From positions 3,906,001 to 3,970,000 of the forward strand of contig NZ_CP045293.1 in assembly GCF_009363075.1 (NCBI RefSeq): a stretch of 64,000 bases of DNA, written 5' to 3'. Shown here in pieces: positions 42,660 through 51,311 of this stretch. The stretch's first letter is position 1; each line of letters opens with the position of its first letter. The translations under genes were made by a program, and so were the position numbers. The notes beneath the pieces are model-generated. The model saw only the letters and a program-made list of their open reading frames with translations, did not search any database and was not told the origin of the DNA. The stretch comes from Paenibacillus guangzhouensis. Its GTDB lineage: Bacteria > Bacillota > Bacilli > Paenibacillales > Paenibacillaceae.

Positions 42660-43730
42660 TTGACATTTCAATTACAACAACTAGGCTTTACCCCGTCGAT
42701 TCAGACGGCTTTTGAATCTTTTGCAAACTTAGGGTATCAAGCTGCACGCGTTGCGCTTGAGCACACCCACCTATATACGTTATACACGGAACACGGAGAA
42801 TTAATCGGTGAAGTCTCTGGGAAATACCGATTTGGCGCTATCGGGCGCGGTGATTTCCCTGCAGTTGGCGACTGGGTTGCCATCTCAGCCCGCCCTGAAG
42901 ACGGCCGTGCCACGATTCATGCGGTATTGCCTCGATTCAGTAAATTCTCTCGTAAAGTTGCCGGTGCAACGACAGACGAGCAGATCGTCGCAACAAATAT
43001 TAATACGGTTTTCCTCGTCGTTGCACTCAATAATGACTTCAATGTTCGGCGCATTGAGCGCTACCTCATCATGGCATGGGAGAGCGGCGCCAACCCGGTT
43101 ATTATTCTGAGCAAATCGGATTTGTGCGATGATCCCGCAGCCAAAGCTGCAGAATTAGAATCGGTAGCGATCGGCGTTCCGACGCATATCGTCAGCACCG
43201 TAACGGATACAGGCTTTGATGAGCTTAAGTCTTATTTGACAGAAGGTATGACGATTGCCCTGCTCGGCTCCTCTGGTGTTGGTAAGTCTTCGATTATTAA
43301 CCGGATGCTCGGGAAAGAGAGCCAGAAAGTGCAAGAGGTACGTGAAGGGGATGACCGTGGGCGTCATACGACCACACATCGTGAACTCTTCCTGCTCTCT
43401 GAAGGTGCGCTTATGATCGATACGCCAGGGATGCGTGAGCTTCAATTATGGGATGCTGACGAAGGATTCACGAGCTCCTTCCAGGATGTAGAATCACTGA
43501 CGGAGCAGTGCTACTATTCCGACTGCCAGCACCGGCAGGAGCCACGCTGTGCAGTAAGAATGGCGCTTGAGAACGGTACCCTCGACCGCGCCAGATATGA
43601 CAACTACAACAAGATGAAGGCTGAACTCGCATATCTTGCCCGCAAGGAAGATGCGAAGCTTAGGCAACAAGAGAAGCAGAAGTGGAAGCAGATTACCAAG
43701 TCGGTCCGCGGCAACGCGAAGTCACGGTAA
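42660..43730 (+). CDS. rsgA: ribosome small-subunit-dependent GTPase A
   Basis: RsgA is a circularly permuted GTPase that helps mature the 30S subunit. The 356-residue protein has an N-terminal OB fold (about 35-105), the GTPase core in permuted order with ILSKSDLCDD (G4) near 155 ahead of LLGSSGVGKSSIINRMLG (G1) near 200 and MIDTPGMRELQLWD (G3) near 255, and a zinc-binding end with CYYSDCQHRQEPRC. It is somewhat longer than the roughly 300-residue B. subtilis YloQ and resembles the second RsgA-type paralogue seen in many Bacillales. TTG 42660 is the start, 8 bases after AGGAGGA. Confidence 0.92.
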   Translation: MTFQLQQLGFTPSIQTAFESFANLGYQAARVALEHTHLYTLYTEHGELIGEVSGKYRFGAIGRGDFPAVGDWVAISARPEDGRATIHAVLPRFSKFSRKVAGATTDEQIVATNINTVFLVVALNNDFNVRRIERYLIMAWESGANPVIILSKSDLCDDPAAKAAELESVAIGVPTHIVSTVTDTGFDELKSYLTEGMTIALLGSSGVGKSSIINRMLGKESQKVQEVREGDDRGRHTTTHRELFLLSEGALMIDTPGMRELQLWDADEGFTSSFQDVESLTEQCYYSDCQHRQEPRCAVRMALENGTLDRARYDNYNKMKAELAYLARKEDAKLRQQEKQKWKQITKSVRGNAKSR

Positions 43731-43756
43731 GCCTATGATCCAGTCAACCAATAATA

Positions 43757-43803
43757 AAGGCCGTCCCATCGTCATTCAGATGACAAAGGGACGGCCCTTT
43801 TCT
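43757..43803. terminator. bidirectional terminator
   Basis: AAGGCCGTCCC and GGGACGGCCCTT form an 11-bp stem with an inner GTCAT/ATGAC pairing between rsgA and serC, which are convergent. Confidence 0.9.
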
Positions 43804-43823
43804 ATTTTATTCGCTAGAATGCC

Positions 43824-44912
43824 TTAACCGTTCTTCTGCTGGAAATCTGCCATGAAGGTAGCCAATGCCTGACAAGTCTCATGCGGCACAGCATTATATG
43901 CTGAAGCGCGCAAACCGCCTACGCTGCGGTGGCCTTTCAATCCTACGAAGCCTGCTGCTTCCGATTCTTTGATGAATTGCTTCTCTAGCTCTTCCGATTG
44001 CAGACGGAACGTAATGTTCATGATCGAACGGCTGCCTTCCTGTGCACAACCTTTATAGAATCCGCCGCTATGATCGATCGTATTGTAGATCAGGTTCGCT
44101 TTTTCACGATTATTGCGCTCAACAGTTTCAAGTCCACCTTGCTCTTCAATCCATTTCAACGTCTGATTCACCATATAGATGGAGAATGAAGGCGGCGTAT
44201 TGTACAGCGAGTTGTTCTTGAAGTGCGTATCGTAACGAAGCATGGTCGGGATCGTCTTCGGCGATTCCGAGATCAAATCTTCACGGGCGATCACGACTGT
44301 AACGCCGGAAGGTCCTAAGTTCTTCTGTGCTCCGGCATAAATCATGCCGAATTTCGACACATCGACAGGACGACAGAGAATATCACTCGACATATCCCCG
44401 ATGAGCGGCACATTGCCTGTATCCGGATAGGACGCGAATTGTGTCCCTTCAATCGTCTCATTCGAAGTAAGGTGCAAGTAAGCTGCATGAGCAGGGATTT
44501 CGATCTCATCCAGAGCCGGAATGCGCATGAATTTATCCGCTTCGGAAGAAGCAGCGATATGCGTCTCACCGATTAACTTGGCTTCCTTGATCGCTTTGTC
44601 TGCCCAGCTGCCTGTCATCACATAGCTGGCAACTTGTCCTTGGCCTAGCAAGTTCATCGGAAGCATCGCGAACTGCGTGCTCGCACCACCCTGTAAGAAC
44701 AATACCTTATAGCCATCAGGCACATTCAATAATTTCTTCAACAACTGCTCGGTCTCATTATGAACGCCTTCATAAATCGCGCCGCGGTGAGACATCTCCA
44801 TAATGGACATCCCTGAACCTTGGAAATCTACGAATTCTTGCTGCGCGCGCTCCAGCACGGCTAACGGAATTGCTGCGGGTCCTGCATTGAAGTTATAAGC
44901 TCTCTTGCTCAT
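43824..44912 (-). CDS. serC: phosphoserine aminotransferase
   Basis: SerC makes 3-phosphoserine from 3-phosphohydroxypyruvate in serine biosynthesis. The 362-residue protein has FNAGPAAIPLAVLERAQQEF near 5-24, MEMSHRGAIYEGVHNETEQL near 39-58, VLFLQGGASTQFAMLPMNLL near 70-89, and YAGAQKNLGPSGVTVVIARE near 190-209 with the PLP-binding Lys. ATG 44912 is 6 bases after GGAGAG; the in-frame ATG at 44918 touches that site. It has its own promoter (45082-45110) and a structured leader. Confidence 0.97.
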   Translation of the reverse strand: MSKRAYNFNAGPAAIPLAVLERAQQEFVDFQGSGMSIMEMSHRGAIYEGVHNETEQLLKKLLNVPDGYKVLFLQGGASTQFAMLPMNLLGQGQVASYVMTGSWADKAIKEAKLIGETHIAASSEADKFMRIPALDEIEIPAHAAYLHLTSNETIEGTQFASYPDTGNVPLIGDMSSDILCRPVDVSKFGMIYAGAQKNLGPSGVTVVIAREDLISESPKTIPTMLRYDTHFKNNSLYNTPPSFSIYMVNQTLKWIEEQGGLETVERNNREKANLIYNTIDHSGGFYKGCAQEGSRSIMNITFRLQSEELEKQFIKESEAAGFVGLKGHRSVGGLRASAYNAVPHETCQALATFMADFQQKNG

Positions 44913-44944
44913 GATCATCTCTCCCTGCCCTATCTATATTTAGT

Positions 44945-45000
44945 TGCCAGAATAGAAGCTTGGCTTTCATCAACCACCGGAAGCCTGCTTCTAGTTGGCA
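44945..45000 (-). promoter_or_regulatory. large hairpin in the serC leader
   Basis: Three consecutive pairings stack into one stem: TGCCA/TGGCA, TAGAAGC/GCTTCTA and GGCTT/AAGCC (45000-44981 with 44966-44945). No T-run follows, so it is not a simple terminator. It ends about 32 bases before the serC start. Confidence 0.55.
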
Positions 45001-45081
45001 GTAACACCAGCAATATTAGCGATCGTTCGTCTTTTGGCGAGATTTCCTCGATTAATCCCTCTCAATCCAATAGTTACGGTA

Positions 45082-45110
45082 ATGATAGCAGTAATATAGG
45101 GTTCCATCAA
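45082..45110 (-). promoter_or_regulatory. serC promoter
   Basis: On the minus strand TTGATG (45110-45105) and TATCAT (45087-45082) are exactly 17 bases apart. This gives a leader of about 160 nt before serC. Confidence 0.6.
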
Positions 45111-45133
45111 GTGAAAATTGTTATGGAAACAGC

Positions 45134-45176
45134 AAAAAATTCCTGCCCGATCCGGAACTGGATCGAGGCAGGAACT
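45134..45176 (-). terminator. glnA terminator
   Basis: TTCCTGCC and GGCAGGAA with inner CGATCC/GGATCG form a long hairpin on the minus strand, followed by TTTTTTG, 11 bases after the glnA stop. Confidence 0.9.
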
Positions 45177-45186
45177 GCGCTCTAGA

Positions 45187-46611
45187 TTAGCAATCGAAGT
45201 ATAGGCTGTATTCTTGCGGATGGATTCGGATGTTGACCGATTTCGCTTCGCCGCGTTTAAGTTCAATGTAGTTTTCGATGAAATCTTTCGTGAATACGCC
45301 GCCTTCTGTCAAGAATTCGTAGTCCGCTTCTAGCGCGTTCAAAGCATCGTCTAACGTGCCTGGAACGCTGCGAATCTCTTTCTTCTCCGCATCGGACAAC
45401 TCATAGATGTTCTTATCGAACGGTCCATAGCCAAGGACGGATGGATCGATTTTGCGTTTGATACCATCAAGACCCGCCATCAGCATCGCTGCGAATGCAA
45501 GGTAAGGGTTCGCTGTAGAGTCCGGTGTACGGAACTCAATGCGGCAGCCTTTTGGTGTTACAGCTGCAACTGGAATACGAATTGCTGCCGAACGGTTACC
45601 TTTGGAGTATACCAAGTTCACTGGCGCTTCATAGCCTGGAACAAGGCGTTTGAAGGAGTTCGTGCTTGGGTTCGTAAGTGCGATCAATGCTGGTGCGTGA
45701 TGCAGGATACCCCCGATGTAATGAAGCGCCATTTCGCTCAAGTTCGCGTAGCCGCCTTTTTCATAGAACAAAGGTGTATCGCCATTGAAGATCGATTGGT
45801 GAACGTGCATACCGCTACCGTTGTCGCCGAACAATGGCTTTGGCATAAATGTTGCCACTTTGCCATATTGCTTCGCTGTGTTATGAATGATGTATTTGTA
45901 TTTCATCAAGTTATCCGCTGTCTTCGTCAATGTGTCGAACCGGAAGTTGATCTCGCCTTGACCCGCTGTCGCTACTTCGTGGTGGTGACGCTCGATGCGA
46001 AGACCTGCTTCAGTCATCAAACGGCACATTTCGCTGCGGATGTCTTGTTGTGTATCGACAGGCGCTACAGGCACATATCCGCCTTTCGTACGAACTTTGA
46101 AGCCTAGGTTACCACCGTCTTCTTTACGGTTCGTGTTCCAAGAAGCTTCTTCGGAATCCACATAGAAGGAAGAGCTGTTCATGGAGTTCTCATAACGCAC
46201 TTCGTCGAAGATGAAGAATTCGGATTCAGGTGCGAAAAATGCTGCCGTACCCACACCTGTTGTCTGCATGTATTGTTCAGCCTTCTGTGCGATGCTGCGC
46301 GGGTCACGTTCGTAACGAACGCCATCCGGTGTATGAATATCACACATCACGATTAATGTAGGATGTGCTGTAAATGGATCAATATATACGGATTCAGGAT
46401 CTGGCATCATCACCATATCCGACTCTTCAATGCCGCGGAAACCTGGGATTGATGAACCATCGAAAGCTACGCCGTTCACAAATGTCTCATCTTCTACTTC
46501 AGAAGCAGGCAACGAGATGTGATGTGCGCGACCGCCAAGGTCCACGAAACGGAAATCTACCCACTCAATATTGTTGTGCTTAATTAGGTCTAATACGCTT
46601 TGAACTGACAT
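45187..46611 (-). CDS. glnA: glutamine synthetase, type I beta-like
   Basis: This enzyme makes glutamine from glutamate, ammonia and ATP. The 474-residue protein shows VAFDGSSIPGFRGIEESDMV near 48-67, FFAPESEFFIFDEV near 124, HHHEVATAGQGEINFRFDTL near 208-227, KPLFGDNGSGMHVHQS near 257 and NRSAAIRIP near 330. Unlike the 444-residue B. subtilis GlnA (alpha group), it has the extra loop SWNTNRKEDGGNLGFKVRTK near 153-172 that marks the beta group, as in E. coli (EGGNKGH). A Tyr lies at the place of the adenylylation site (NIYELSDAEKK, about 397). GGGAGGAATTAAGG precedes the ATG. A GlnR/TnrA-type box lies upstream. Confidence 0.95.
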   Translation of the reverse strand: MSVQSVLDLIKHNNIEWVDFRFVDLGGRAHHISLPASEVEDETFVNGVAFDGSSIPGFRGIEESDMVMMPDPESVYIDPFTAHPTLIVMCDIHTPDGVRYERDPRSIAQKAEQYMQTTGVGTAAFFAPESEFFIFDEVRYENSMNSSSFYVDSEEASWNTNRKEDGGNLGFKVRTKGGYVPVAPVDTQQDIRSEMCRLMTEAGLRIERHHHEVATAGQGEINFRFDTLTKTADNLMKYKYIIHNTAKQYGKVATFMPKPLFGDNGSGMHVHQSIFNGDTPLFYEKGGYANLSEMALHYIGGILHHAPALIALTNPSTNSFKRLVPGYEAPVNLVYSKGNRSAAIRIPVAAVTPKGCRIEFRTPDSTANPYLAFAAMLMAGLDGIKRKIDPSVLGYGPFDKNIYELSDAEKKEIRSVPGTLDDALNALEADYEFLTEGGVFTKDFIENYIELKRGEAKSVNIRIHPQEYSLYFDC

Positions 46612-46688
46612 CCTTAATTCCTCCCATTCCCGAACATTAATCGGGTTTCCACTTGTGAATGTTCAACTTTCATTTCTTTGTTGAAGTA

Positions 46689-46717
46689 ATTATATGCCTG
46701 AGTCGGAGCATCGTCAA
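46689..46717 (-). promoter_or_regulatory. glnA sigma-A promoter
   Basis: On the minus strand TTGACG (46717-46712) and TATAAT (46694-46689) are exactly 17 bases apart, close to consensus, about 70 bases before the start codon. Confidence 0.8.
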
Positions 46718-46746
46718 TACTCATGTCAGGTATTTTTTGAAGTTTA

Positions 46747-46763
46747 TGTGAGGTAATGTGACA
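46747..46763. promoter_or_regulatory. GlnR/TnrA box
   Basis: TGTGAGGTAATGTGACA matches the TGTNA-N7-TNACA consensus bound by GlnR and TnrA in Bacillales at every fixed position. Its centre lies about 73 bases upstream of the predicted glnA transcription start. Confidence 0.75.
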
Positions 46764-46811
46764 TAGTACAAATCATTCGTTATAAAGTGCAAATGTCCCG
46801 AATTTAAAACA

Positions 46812-46836
46812 AAAAACCACTGCGATACCGCAGTGG
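46812..46836 (-). terminator. terminator of the DAHP synthase gene
   Basis: CCACTGCG-gtat-CGCAGTGG is followed on the minus strand by TTTTTTG, 22 bases after the stop. Confidence 0.9.
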
Positions 46837-46858
46837 CCTGGTTCAGATATGAATGAAA

Positions 46859-47923
46859 TTAAACAACTTTCCACGATTCGAATGCTTCCGCTGGAGCCTT
46901 CGCCGTGTCGAATGTTTTGCCCATTAATGCGCCTAGCTTTTCTAGGTCTTTCAATAGATTCGCGAATTGATCCGGGAAGAGTGACTGCACGCCATCGCCT
47001 GTCATCGAATTGTCCGGGTCTGTATGCATCTCAATGATCAGCCCGTTCGCCCCAGCAGCCACAGATGCCTTCGACATGGTCTCTACCAATTCACGACGGC
47101 CCGTGCCATGGCTAGGGTCCGAAATAACAGGTAAGTGACTCAATTGTTGAAGGACAGGAATCGCCGTTAGATCCAGCGTGTTCCGTGTGTAGGTCTCGAA
47201 GGTACGAATACCGCGTTCACAGAGCATGACATTCGGATTCCCGCCTGCGAGAATGTATTCCGCTGCATTAAGGAACTCATCATACGTTGCGCTGAATCCG
47301 CGTTTCAGCAGGACAGGTGTATTGCACTCTCCAAGCTTGCGCAACAGATCGAAGTTCTGCATATTACGCGTTCCTACCTGGAGAATATCCGCGTATTCTG
47401 CGCAGATATCAACGGTATCTGGTGTCATGACTTCGGTAATCGTCAATAATCCATGCTTCTTCCCTGCTTCCGCCATCATGACCAGCCCTTCGACGCCGAT
47501 GCCTTGGAAGCTGTAAGGGCCTGTTCTTGGCTTAAATGCGCCGCCGCGTAGGACTTGACCGCCTGCTAACTTCACAAGTCTAGCAATCTCGTCAATTTGT
47601 TCAGGTGATTCAACGGCACAAGGTCCGCCCATAATCGTCAGGTTGTTCCCGCCAATCTTCACACCTTTGATCTCAATGATCGTATCGTCCGGATGGAAAT
47701 CACGGCTTGCGAGTTTGTAGGACTTCGAGATTTTGATAACATTCTCAACATCTTTCATCTGACGCAAATGCTCTGCGAGCTTCGGCTCGAATTGTCCAAT
47801 AATCCCGATCACCGTACGATCTACACCGCGGGAGATATGGGCTTGTGCACCAGCTTGCTCAATCACTTTAACGATTTCATTCACACGGGCTTCCGACGTT
47901 TTATTCGATGTAATTGCAATCAT
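46859..47923 (-). CDS. aroF: 3-deoxy-7-phosphoheptulonate (DAHP) synthase, type I-beta with regulatory domain
   Basis: This is the first step of aromatic amino acid synthesis. Residues 1-70 form the ferredoxin-like domain ([30 protein letters not shown]) that binds the feedback inhibitor in the Thermotoga-type enzyme. The barrel carries [12 protein letters not shown] near 100, [20 protein letters not shown] near 127, [17 protein letters not shown] near 177, [10 protein letters not shown] near 233 and [20 protein letters not shown] near 267. ATG 47923 has AGGAGTG ahead. It is monocistronic, and control may be by tyrosine or another end product. Confidence 0.93.
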   Translation of the reverse strand: MIAITSNKTSEARVNEIVKVIEQAGAQAHISRGVDRTVIGIIGQFEPKLAEHLRQMKDVENVIKISKSYKLASRDFHPDDTIIEIKGVKIGGNNLTIMGGPCAVESPEQIDEIARLVKLAGGQVLRGGAFKPRTGPYSFQGIGVEGLVMMAEAGKKHGLLTITEVMTPDTVDICAEYADILQVGTRNMQNFDLLRKLGECNTPVLLKRGFSATYDEFLNAAEYILAGGNPNVMLCERGIRTFETYTRNTLDLTAIPVLQQLSHLPVISDPSHGTGRRELVETMSKASVAAGANGLIIEMHTDPDNSMTGDGVQSLFPDQFANLLKDLEKLGALMGKTFDTAKAPAEAFESWKVV

Positions 47924-48136
47924 GTTCAACACTCCTCAATTTTATCATTATCTATCGACATTCGATTTGTCATTATTCCACTATCACACTTCAACGCTTA
48001 TACGCTTTTAAGCTTTTATACGTTAAAGCAATTATACGGCCAATCGTGATGCCCGTCAAGACGATTCAGACAATTATTTTATGCAAACGCTTTTTCAGAA
48101 AATAACATATTTACTTCCGAGGAAAGTTGTGGTTTA

Positions 48137-48156
48137 ATTTCGATAGATATAGAAAT
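48137..48156. promoter_or_regulatory. candidate ArsR operator 1
   Basis: ATTTCGATAG-ATATAGAAAT has matching ATTTC/GAAAT ends and lies 28 bases ahead of the arsR-type gene. It shares its ends and length with the element at 48481-48500. Confidence 0.6.
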
Positions 48157-48184
48157 AACAACAAACAACGAAGGTGAATTGAGT

Positions 48185-48466
48185 ATGTTCGAAGAAAACG
48201 CAGATGCACGTCAAGCGGTCAAAGTATACAAAGCTCTCGGAGAACCTACGCGGCTCAAAATCGCTATGCTGCTGGTCGATGAACAGAATTTATGCTGTTC
48301 GGACATCAAAGGCAAACTTGAATCCGTTGCTGGTTCAACTCTGTCGCATCATTTGAAGCTGTTGACCGATGCCGGTCTATTGGAGCTCCGCAAAGATGGA
48401 ACCTATATTTACTATCGCGTGAACCGCGAAGTCGCGCAGAAGTACGCACCGTTTTTACTCGTATAA
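48185..48466 (+). CDS. ArsR/SmtB family transcriptional regulator
   Basis: The 93-residue winged-helix protein has KALGEPTRLKIAMLLVDEQN near 17-36, LCCSDIKGKLESVAGSTLSH near 37-56 and HLKLLTDAGLLELRKDGTYI near 57-76. CC near residue 38 might coordinate a metal or sense an oxidant, but the classic ELCVCDL arrangement is only partly present. ATG 48185 lies 8 bases after AAGGTG; TTG 48179 is too close to it. It precedes an MFS exporter gene by 74 bases, and similar operators lie ahead of both genes. Confidence 0.92.
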   Translation: MFEENADARQAVKVYKALGEPTRLKIAMLLVDEQNLCCSDIKGKLESVAGSTLSHHLKLLTDAGLLELRKDGTYIYYRVNREVAQKYAPFLLV

Positions 48467-48480
48467 TTTTTTTTGTTGTT

Positions 48481-48500
48481 ATTTCTATATTTTTAGAAAT
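48481..48500. promoter_or_regulatory. candidate ArsR operator 2
   Basis: ATTTCTATAT-TTTTAGAAAT has 7-base inverted arms ATTTCTA/TAGAAAT and lies 41 bases ahead of the MFS start. It resembles the site ahead of arsR in length and ends. Confidence 0.65.
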
Positions 48501-48540
48501 ATAAAATTAATAGCTCGTGAGAGTGGAGAGGAGCATCACT

Positions 48541-49749
48541 GTGAAGTCAAATGCTTGGAAAATCTATATATTAGCCGCTGTCAGCTTTCTCGTTGGTACA
48601 TCAGAAAATATTATTGCAGGGATTCTCGATAAAGTCGCAGCGGATACAGGCATTTCCGTCGCTGCAGCCGGACAATTAATTACCGTCTTCTCGCTGGCAT
48701 TTGCATTTGGAACGCCCGTCCTCATGGCGGTGACGGCACGTATGGAAAGGAAAAAGCTGCTGATCTATTCCCTGAGCATATTCGTCATTGGCAATGCCAT
48801 TGCCGCCATCCTCCCCGGATTCGGATTTCTCATTGCATCTCGCATCATCTCAGCGCTTAGCACCGGCGTCTTCGTCGTCACGTCCTTAACGGTTGCTTCC
48901 AAGCTCGCACCGCCGGACCGGCAAGGAAGCGCCATTGCCACCCTGGTCATGGGCTTCAGCACCTCCTTGATCATCGGCGTCCCCCTTGGTAGGGTCATTG
49001 CTTCCGCCTATGACTGGAAGCTCATCTTCGGAGGCATTGGACTTCTCGGTATCTTCGCCATCGTCTTAATTAGCTATGTTATTCCATCAACATCGGGGGA
49101 AGAACCTGTTCCTCTTCGCAAACAGCTTACCCTCCTAAGACAACCACGAATTGCGATTGCCTTAGCCATCACCTTCTTCTGGATACTCGGCTACTCTATT
49201 GTCTATACGTACATTTCACCATTCCTGCTACAAATCACAGGGTTGAATGAACAAGGCGTCAGTATCGGGCTATTTGCATTTGGCATCGCAAGTCTGATCG
49301 GTTCGAAGTTTGGTGGCTTCAGCACCGACAAATGGGGCGTTGCCCGCACGCTGATTAGCGGGATGTTGATCCATGCGATCGTCCTTATCGGGTTATCCAT
49401 CTCTGCGCAATCAGCTGTCGCGGTATTCCCGCTGCTCATGGTCTGGGCATTCTCTGCTTGGTCGTCAGGGCCAACGCAACAATATTATCTTATCTCGCTA
49501 GCCCCCGAAGCCTCTGGGATCATGCTTAGCTTGAATACGTCGATACTTCAGTTAGCCATGGCTGCAGGCGCTGGCATAGGCGGCTTTGCTATTGAGCAAA
49601 TTTCGCTCTCTTCCATCAGTTGGATCGGCGCCGCTGGTGTGACCATTGCTGCAGGAACGGCAGCGGTGTCACTCGGACTATCACGATCCCGCGCACGCGC
49701 ACGAACACGGATTCAGCTCGAGGAACCACAGCGGACCGTTGCCAACTGA
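48541..49749 (+). CDS. MFS transporter, DHA1 type (YtbD/AraJ-like)
   Basis: The 402-residue transporter has about 12 hydrophobic segments. GVVAGIL-like TSENIIAGILDKVAADTGIS near 18-37, TARMERKKLLIYS near 69 and STDKWGVARTLISG near 262 (loop motifs) fit drug-efflux permeases. The cytosolic tail SRSRARARTRIQ is strongly basic. The start is a GTG at 48541, 8 bases after GAGAGGAG; the longer frame from 48517 is less likely. An ArsR-type regulator with a shared operator motif precedes it, so it is probably an inducible exporter. Confidence 0.92.
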   Translation: MKSNAWKIYILAAVSFLVGTSENIIAGILDKVAADTGISVAAAGQLITVFSLAFAFGTPVLMAVTARMERKKLLIYSLSIFVIGNAIAAILPGFGFLIASRIISALSTGVFVVTSLTVASKLAPPDRQGSAIATLVMGFSTSLIIGVPLGRVIASAYDWKLIFGGIGLLGIFAIVLISYVIPSTSGEEPVPLRKQLTLLRQPRIAIALAITFFWILGYSIVYTYISPFLLQITGLNEQGVSIGLFAFGIASLIGSKFGGFSTDKWGVARTLISGMLIHAIVLIGLSISAQSAVAVFPLLMVWAFSAWSSGPTQQYYLISLAPEASGIMLSLNTSILQLAMAAGAGIGGFAIEQISLSSISWIGAAGVTIAAGTAAVSLGLSRSRARARTRIQLEEPQRTVAN

Positions 49750-49771
49750 TCGCCCCTTTTTCATCGATGGA

Positions 49772-49814
49772 CAAAAAAAGGCTGCAATTCACGTTATCCG
49801 TGAATTTGCAGCCT
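49772..49814. terminator. terminator at the convergent MFS and DUF2062 ends
   Basis: GGCTGCAA and TTTGCAGCC with an inner TTCACG/CGTGAA pairing form a long hairpin. On the minus strand it ends in CCTTTTTTTG. The DUF2062 stop codon lies in its loop. Confidence 0.88.
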
Positions 49815-50294
49815 GCGTGTTTTTCGTTTTTCTTTTCGCTTATGCGTAGCGTAATCGATCATCCACTTCACAGGTAGATACATAATCAGTCCAAGGATAA
49901 TACCATCCACAATACCGCCAACAATCAGCTTCACATTATACATCATAAACCGATTAATCCATTCCGGAACGTAAGGAATATGAATGTGAACACGCTTCGG
50001 AAGCAGCATCCCCCCAACCATACCATTCAGGAAGGAGATCGGGATATAAATGATCTTCCCGAATACGAATCCGATCAGCGCACTCGCGAAGCTTGCTCGC
50101 AGAATGTATACGAGGGGGAAGATCAAAAAGAATGCCAGCCCCATCGTAGGCAGCGTGAACATCTCAATGGCAAGACCGATCGAGAAGCCTTTCGCTACTT
50201 TTGCCCCTCCGCCTCGAGCGCGGATCAGCAGCAAGTACTTATATTTCATCCATCGCCCGACACCTTTAAGCCAGGATGATTTCCGGTTGGACAT
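49794..50294 (-). CDS. DUF2062 membrane protein
   Basis: The 166-residue protein has two long hydrophobic hairpins (about 35-85 and 120-150). The DUF2062 pattern is visible: YLLLIRARGGGAKVAKGFSI, then GLAIEMFTLPTMGLAFFLIF and VPEWINRF. The C-terminal end is basic (THKRKEKRKTRR). Function unknown; some relatives are fused to glycosyltransferases. It starts 12 bases after the ispH stop and is likely co-transcribed with it. Confidence 0.85.
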   Translation of the reverse strand: MSNRKSSWLKGVGRWMKYKYLLLIRARGGGAKVAKGFSIGLAIEMFTLPTMGLAFFLIFPLVYILRASFASALIGFVFGKIIYIPISFLNGMVGGMLLPKRVHIHIPYVPEWINRFMMYNVKLIVGGIVDGIILGLIMYLPVKWMIDYATHKRKEKRKTRRLQIHG

Positions 50295-50306
50295 GCGCCC
50301 GGTTCC

Positions 50307-51254
50307 TTAGCTCGACTTGCCACGAACGGCTGGCAATAATTTATCCATATTCACCGTTCGTACGATAGGCCAGGTTGCTTCGTTATCAGCATCATACTGT
50401 TCCAAGTATGCGATCACTTCTTTGGTAATCGGTGTCGGTGTTGATGCGCCCGAGGTGACACCTACTTTACGAACCCCTGCCAACCACTCTCGATTGAGCT
50501 CCGTAATATCCGCAATCCTGTACGCTCTCACGCCTGCAATCTCCTCTGATACTTGCGCAAGGCGGTTCGAGTTATTGCTGCGAGGATCACCTACGACAAT
50601 GACCAGATCCGTCTCACCCGCTTGCTCGGCTACAGCTTGCTGCCGCACCTGCGTTGCAAGGCAAATCTCATTATGAATTTCAGCACGAGGGAATTTCTCG
50701 ATCAAGCGATTCATGATGTGTTTAATATCCCATTGGCTCATCGTCGTCTGATTCGTAATAATAATACGGTCTGTTGAAAGTTCAAGCTGGTCAATTTCTT
50801 CTTCTCTTTCGATCAGATGAACATGTTCCGGCGCAACGCCAATCGCACCTTCCGGTTCAGGATGCCCTTTCTTGCCAATGTAGACCACTTCATACCCCTC
50901 TGCGACCTTCTCGCGTATTAAATCATGCGTCTTCGTCACATCCGGACAGGTCGCGTCCACCGTCGTTAACCCTTTCTCCCGTGCAATACGGCGAACTTCT
51001 GGCGATACACCATGCGCTGTGAAGATCACAGTTCCCTTTTCCACTTGACTTAGAATTTCTAGACGGTTTTCTCCATCAAGCGTTATGATGCCATCCTTCT
51101 CAAACGCATCCGTCACATGACGATTGTGTACGATCATGCCTAATATATATATAGGACGAGGTAAATCCAGATTCTTCGCTGTCTGTGTCGCGAGTACCAT
51201 CGCGTCGACCACCCCGTAACAATACCCACGCGGTGAAATTTTGACAACCTCCAT
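50307..51254 (-). CDS. ispH: 4-hydroxy-3-methylbut-2-enyl diphosphate reductase
   Basis: IspH makes isopentenyl and dimethylallyl diphosphate in the last step of the MEP pathway with a [4Fe-4S] cluster. The 315-residue protein has the three cluster cysteines: [13 protein letters not shown] near 13, [12 protein letters not shown] near 105, and [12 protein letters not shown] near 198. [10 protein letters not shown] near 80 and NSNRLAQVS near 225 are also conserved. AGGTG precedes the ATG. DUF2062 follows closely in the same direction. Confidence 0.97.
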   Translation of the reverse strand: MEVVKISPRGYCYGVVDAMVLATQTAKNLDLPRPIYILGMIVHNRHVTDAFEKDGIITLDGENRLEILSQVEKGTVIFTAHGVSPEVRRIAREKGLTTVDATCPDVTKTHDLIREKVAEGYEVVYIGKKGHPEPEGAIGVAPEHVHLIEREEEIDQLELSTDRIIITNQTTMSQWDIKHIMNRLIEKFPRAEIHNEICLATQVRQQAVAEQAGETDLVIVVGDPRSNNSNRLAQVSEEIAGVRAYRIADITELNREWLAGVRKVGVTSGASTPTPITKEVIAYLEQYDADNEATWPIVRTVNMDKLLPAVRGKSS

Positions 51255-51311
51255 GCTGCACCTGCTTTCTATCTACATGCACAAATAGTGTATATCAAAT
51301 TTAATTATACT

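Noticed and set aside
44991-45110. Thr/Ile-rich leader peptide ahead of serC (frame with ITAIITVTI)
   Set aside because: Its ATG lies within the -35 box of the predicted serC promoter, so it would not be on the transcript, and no ribosome binding site precedes it.
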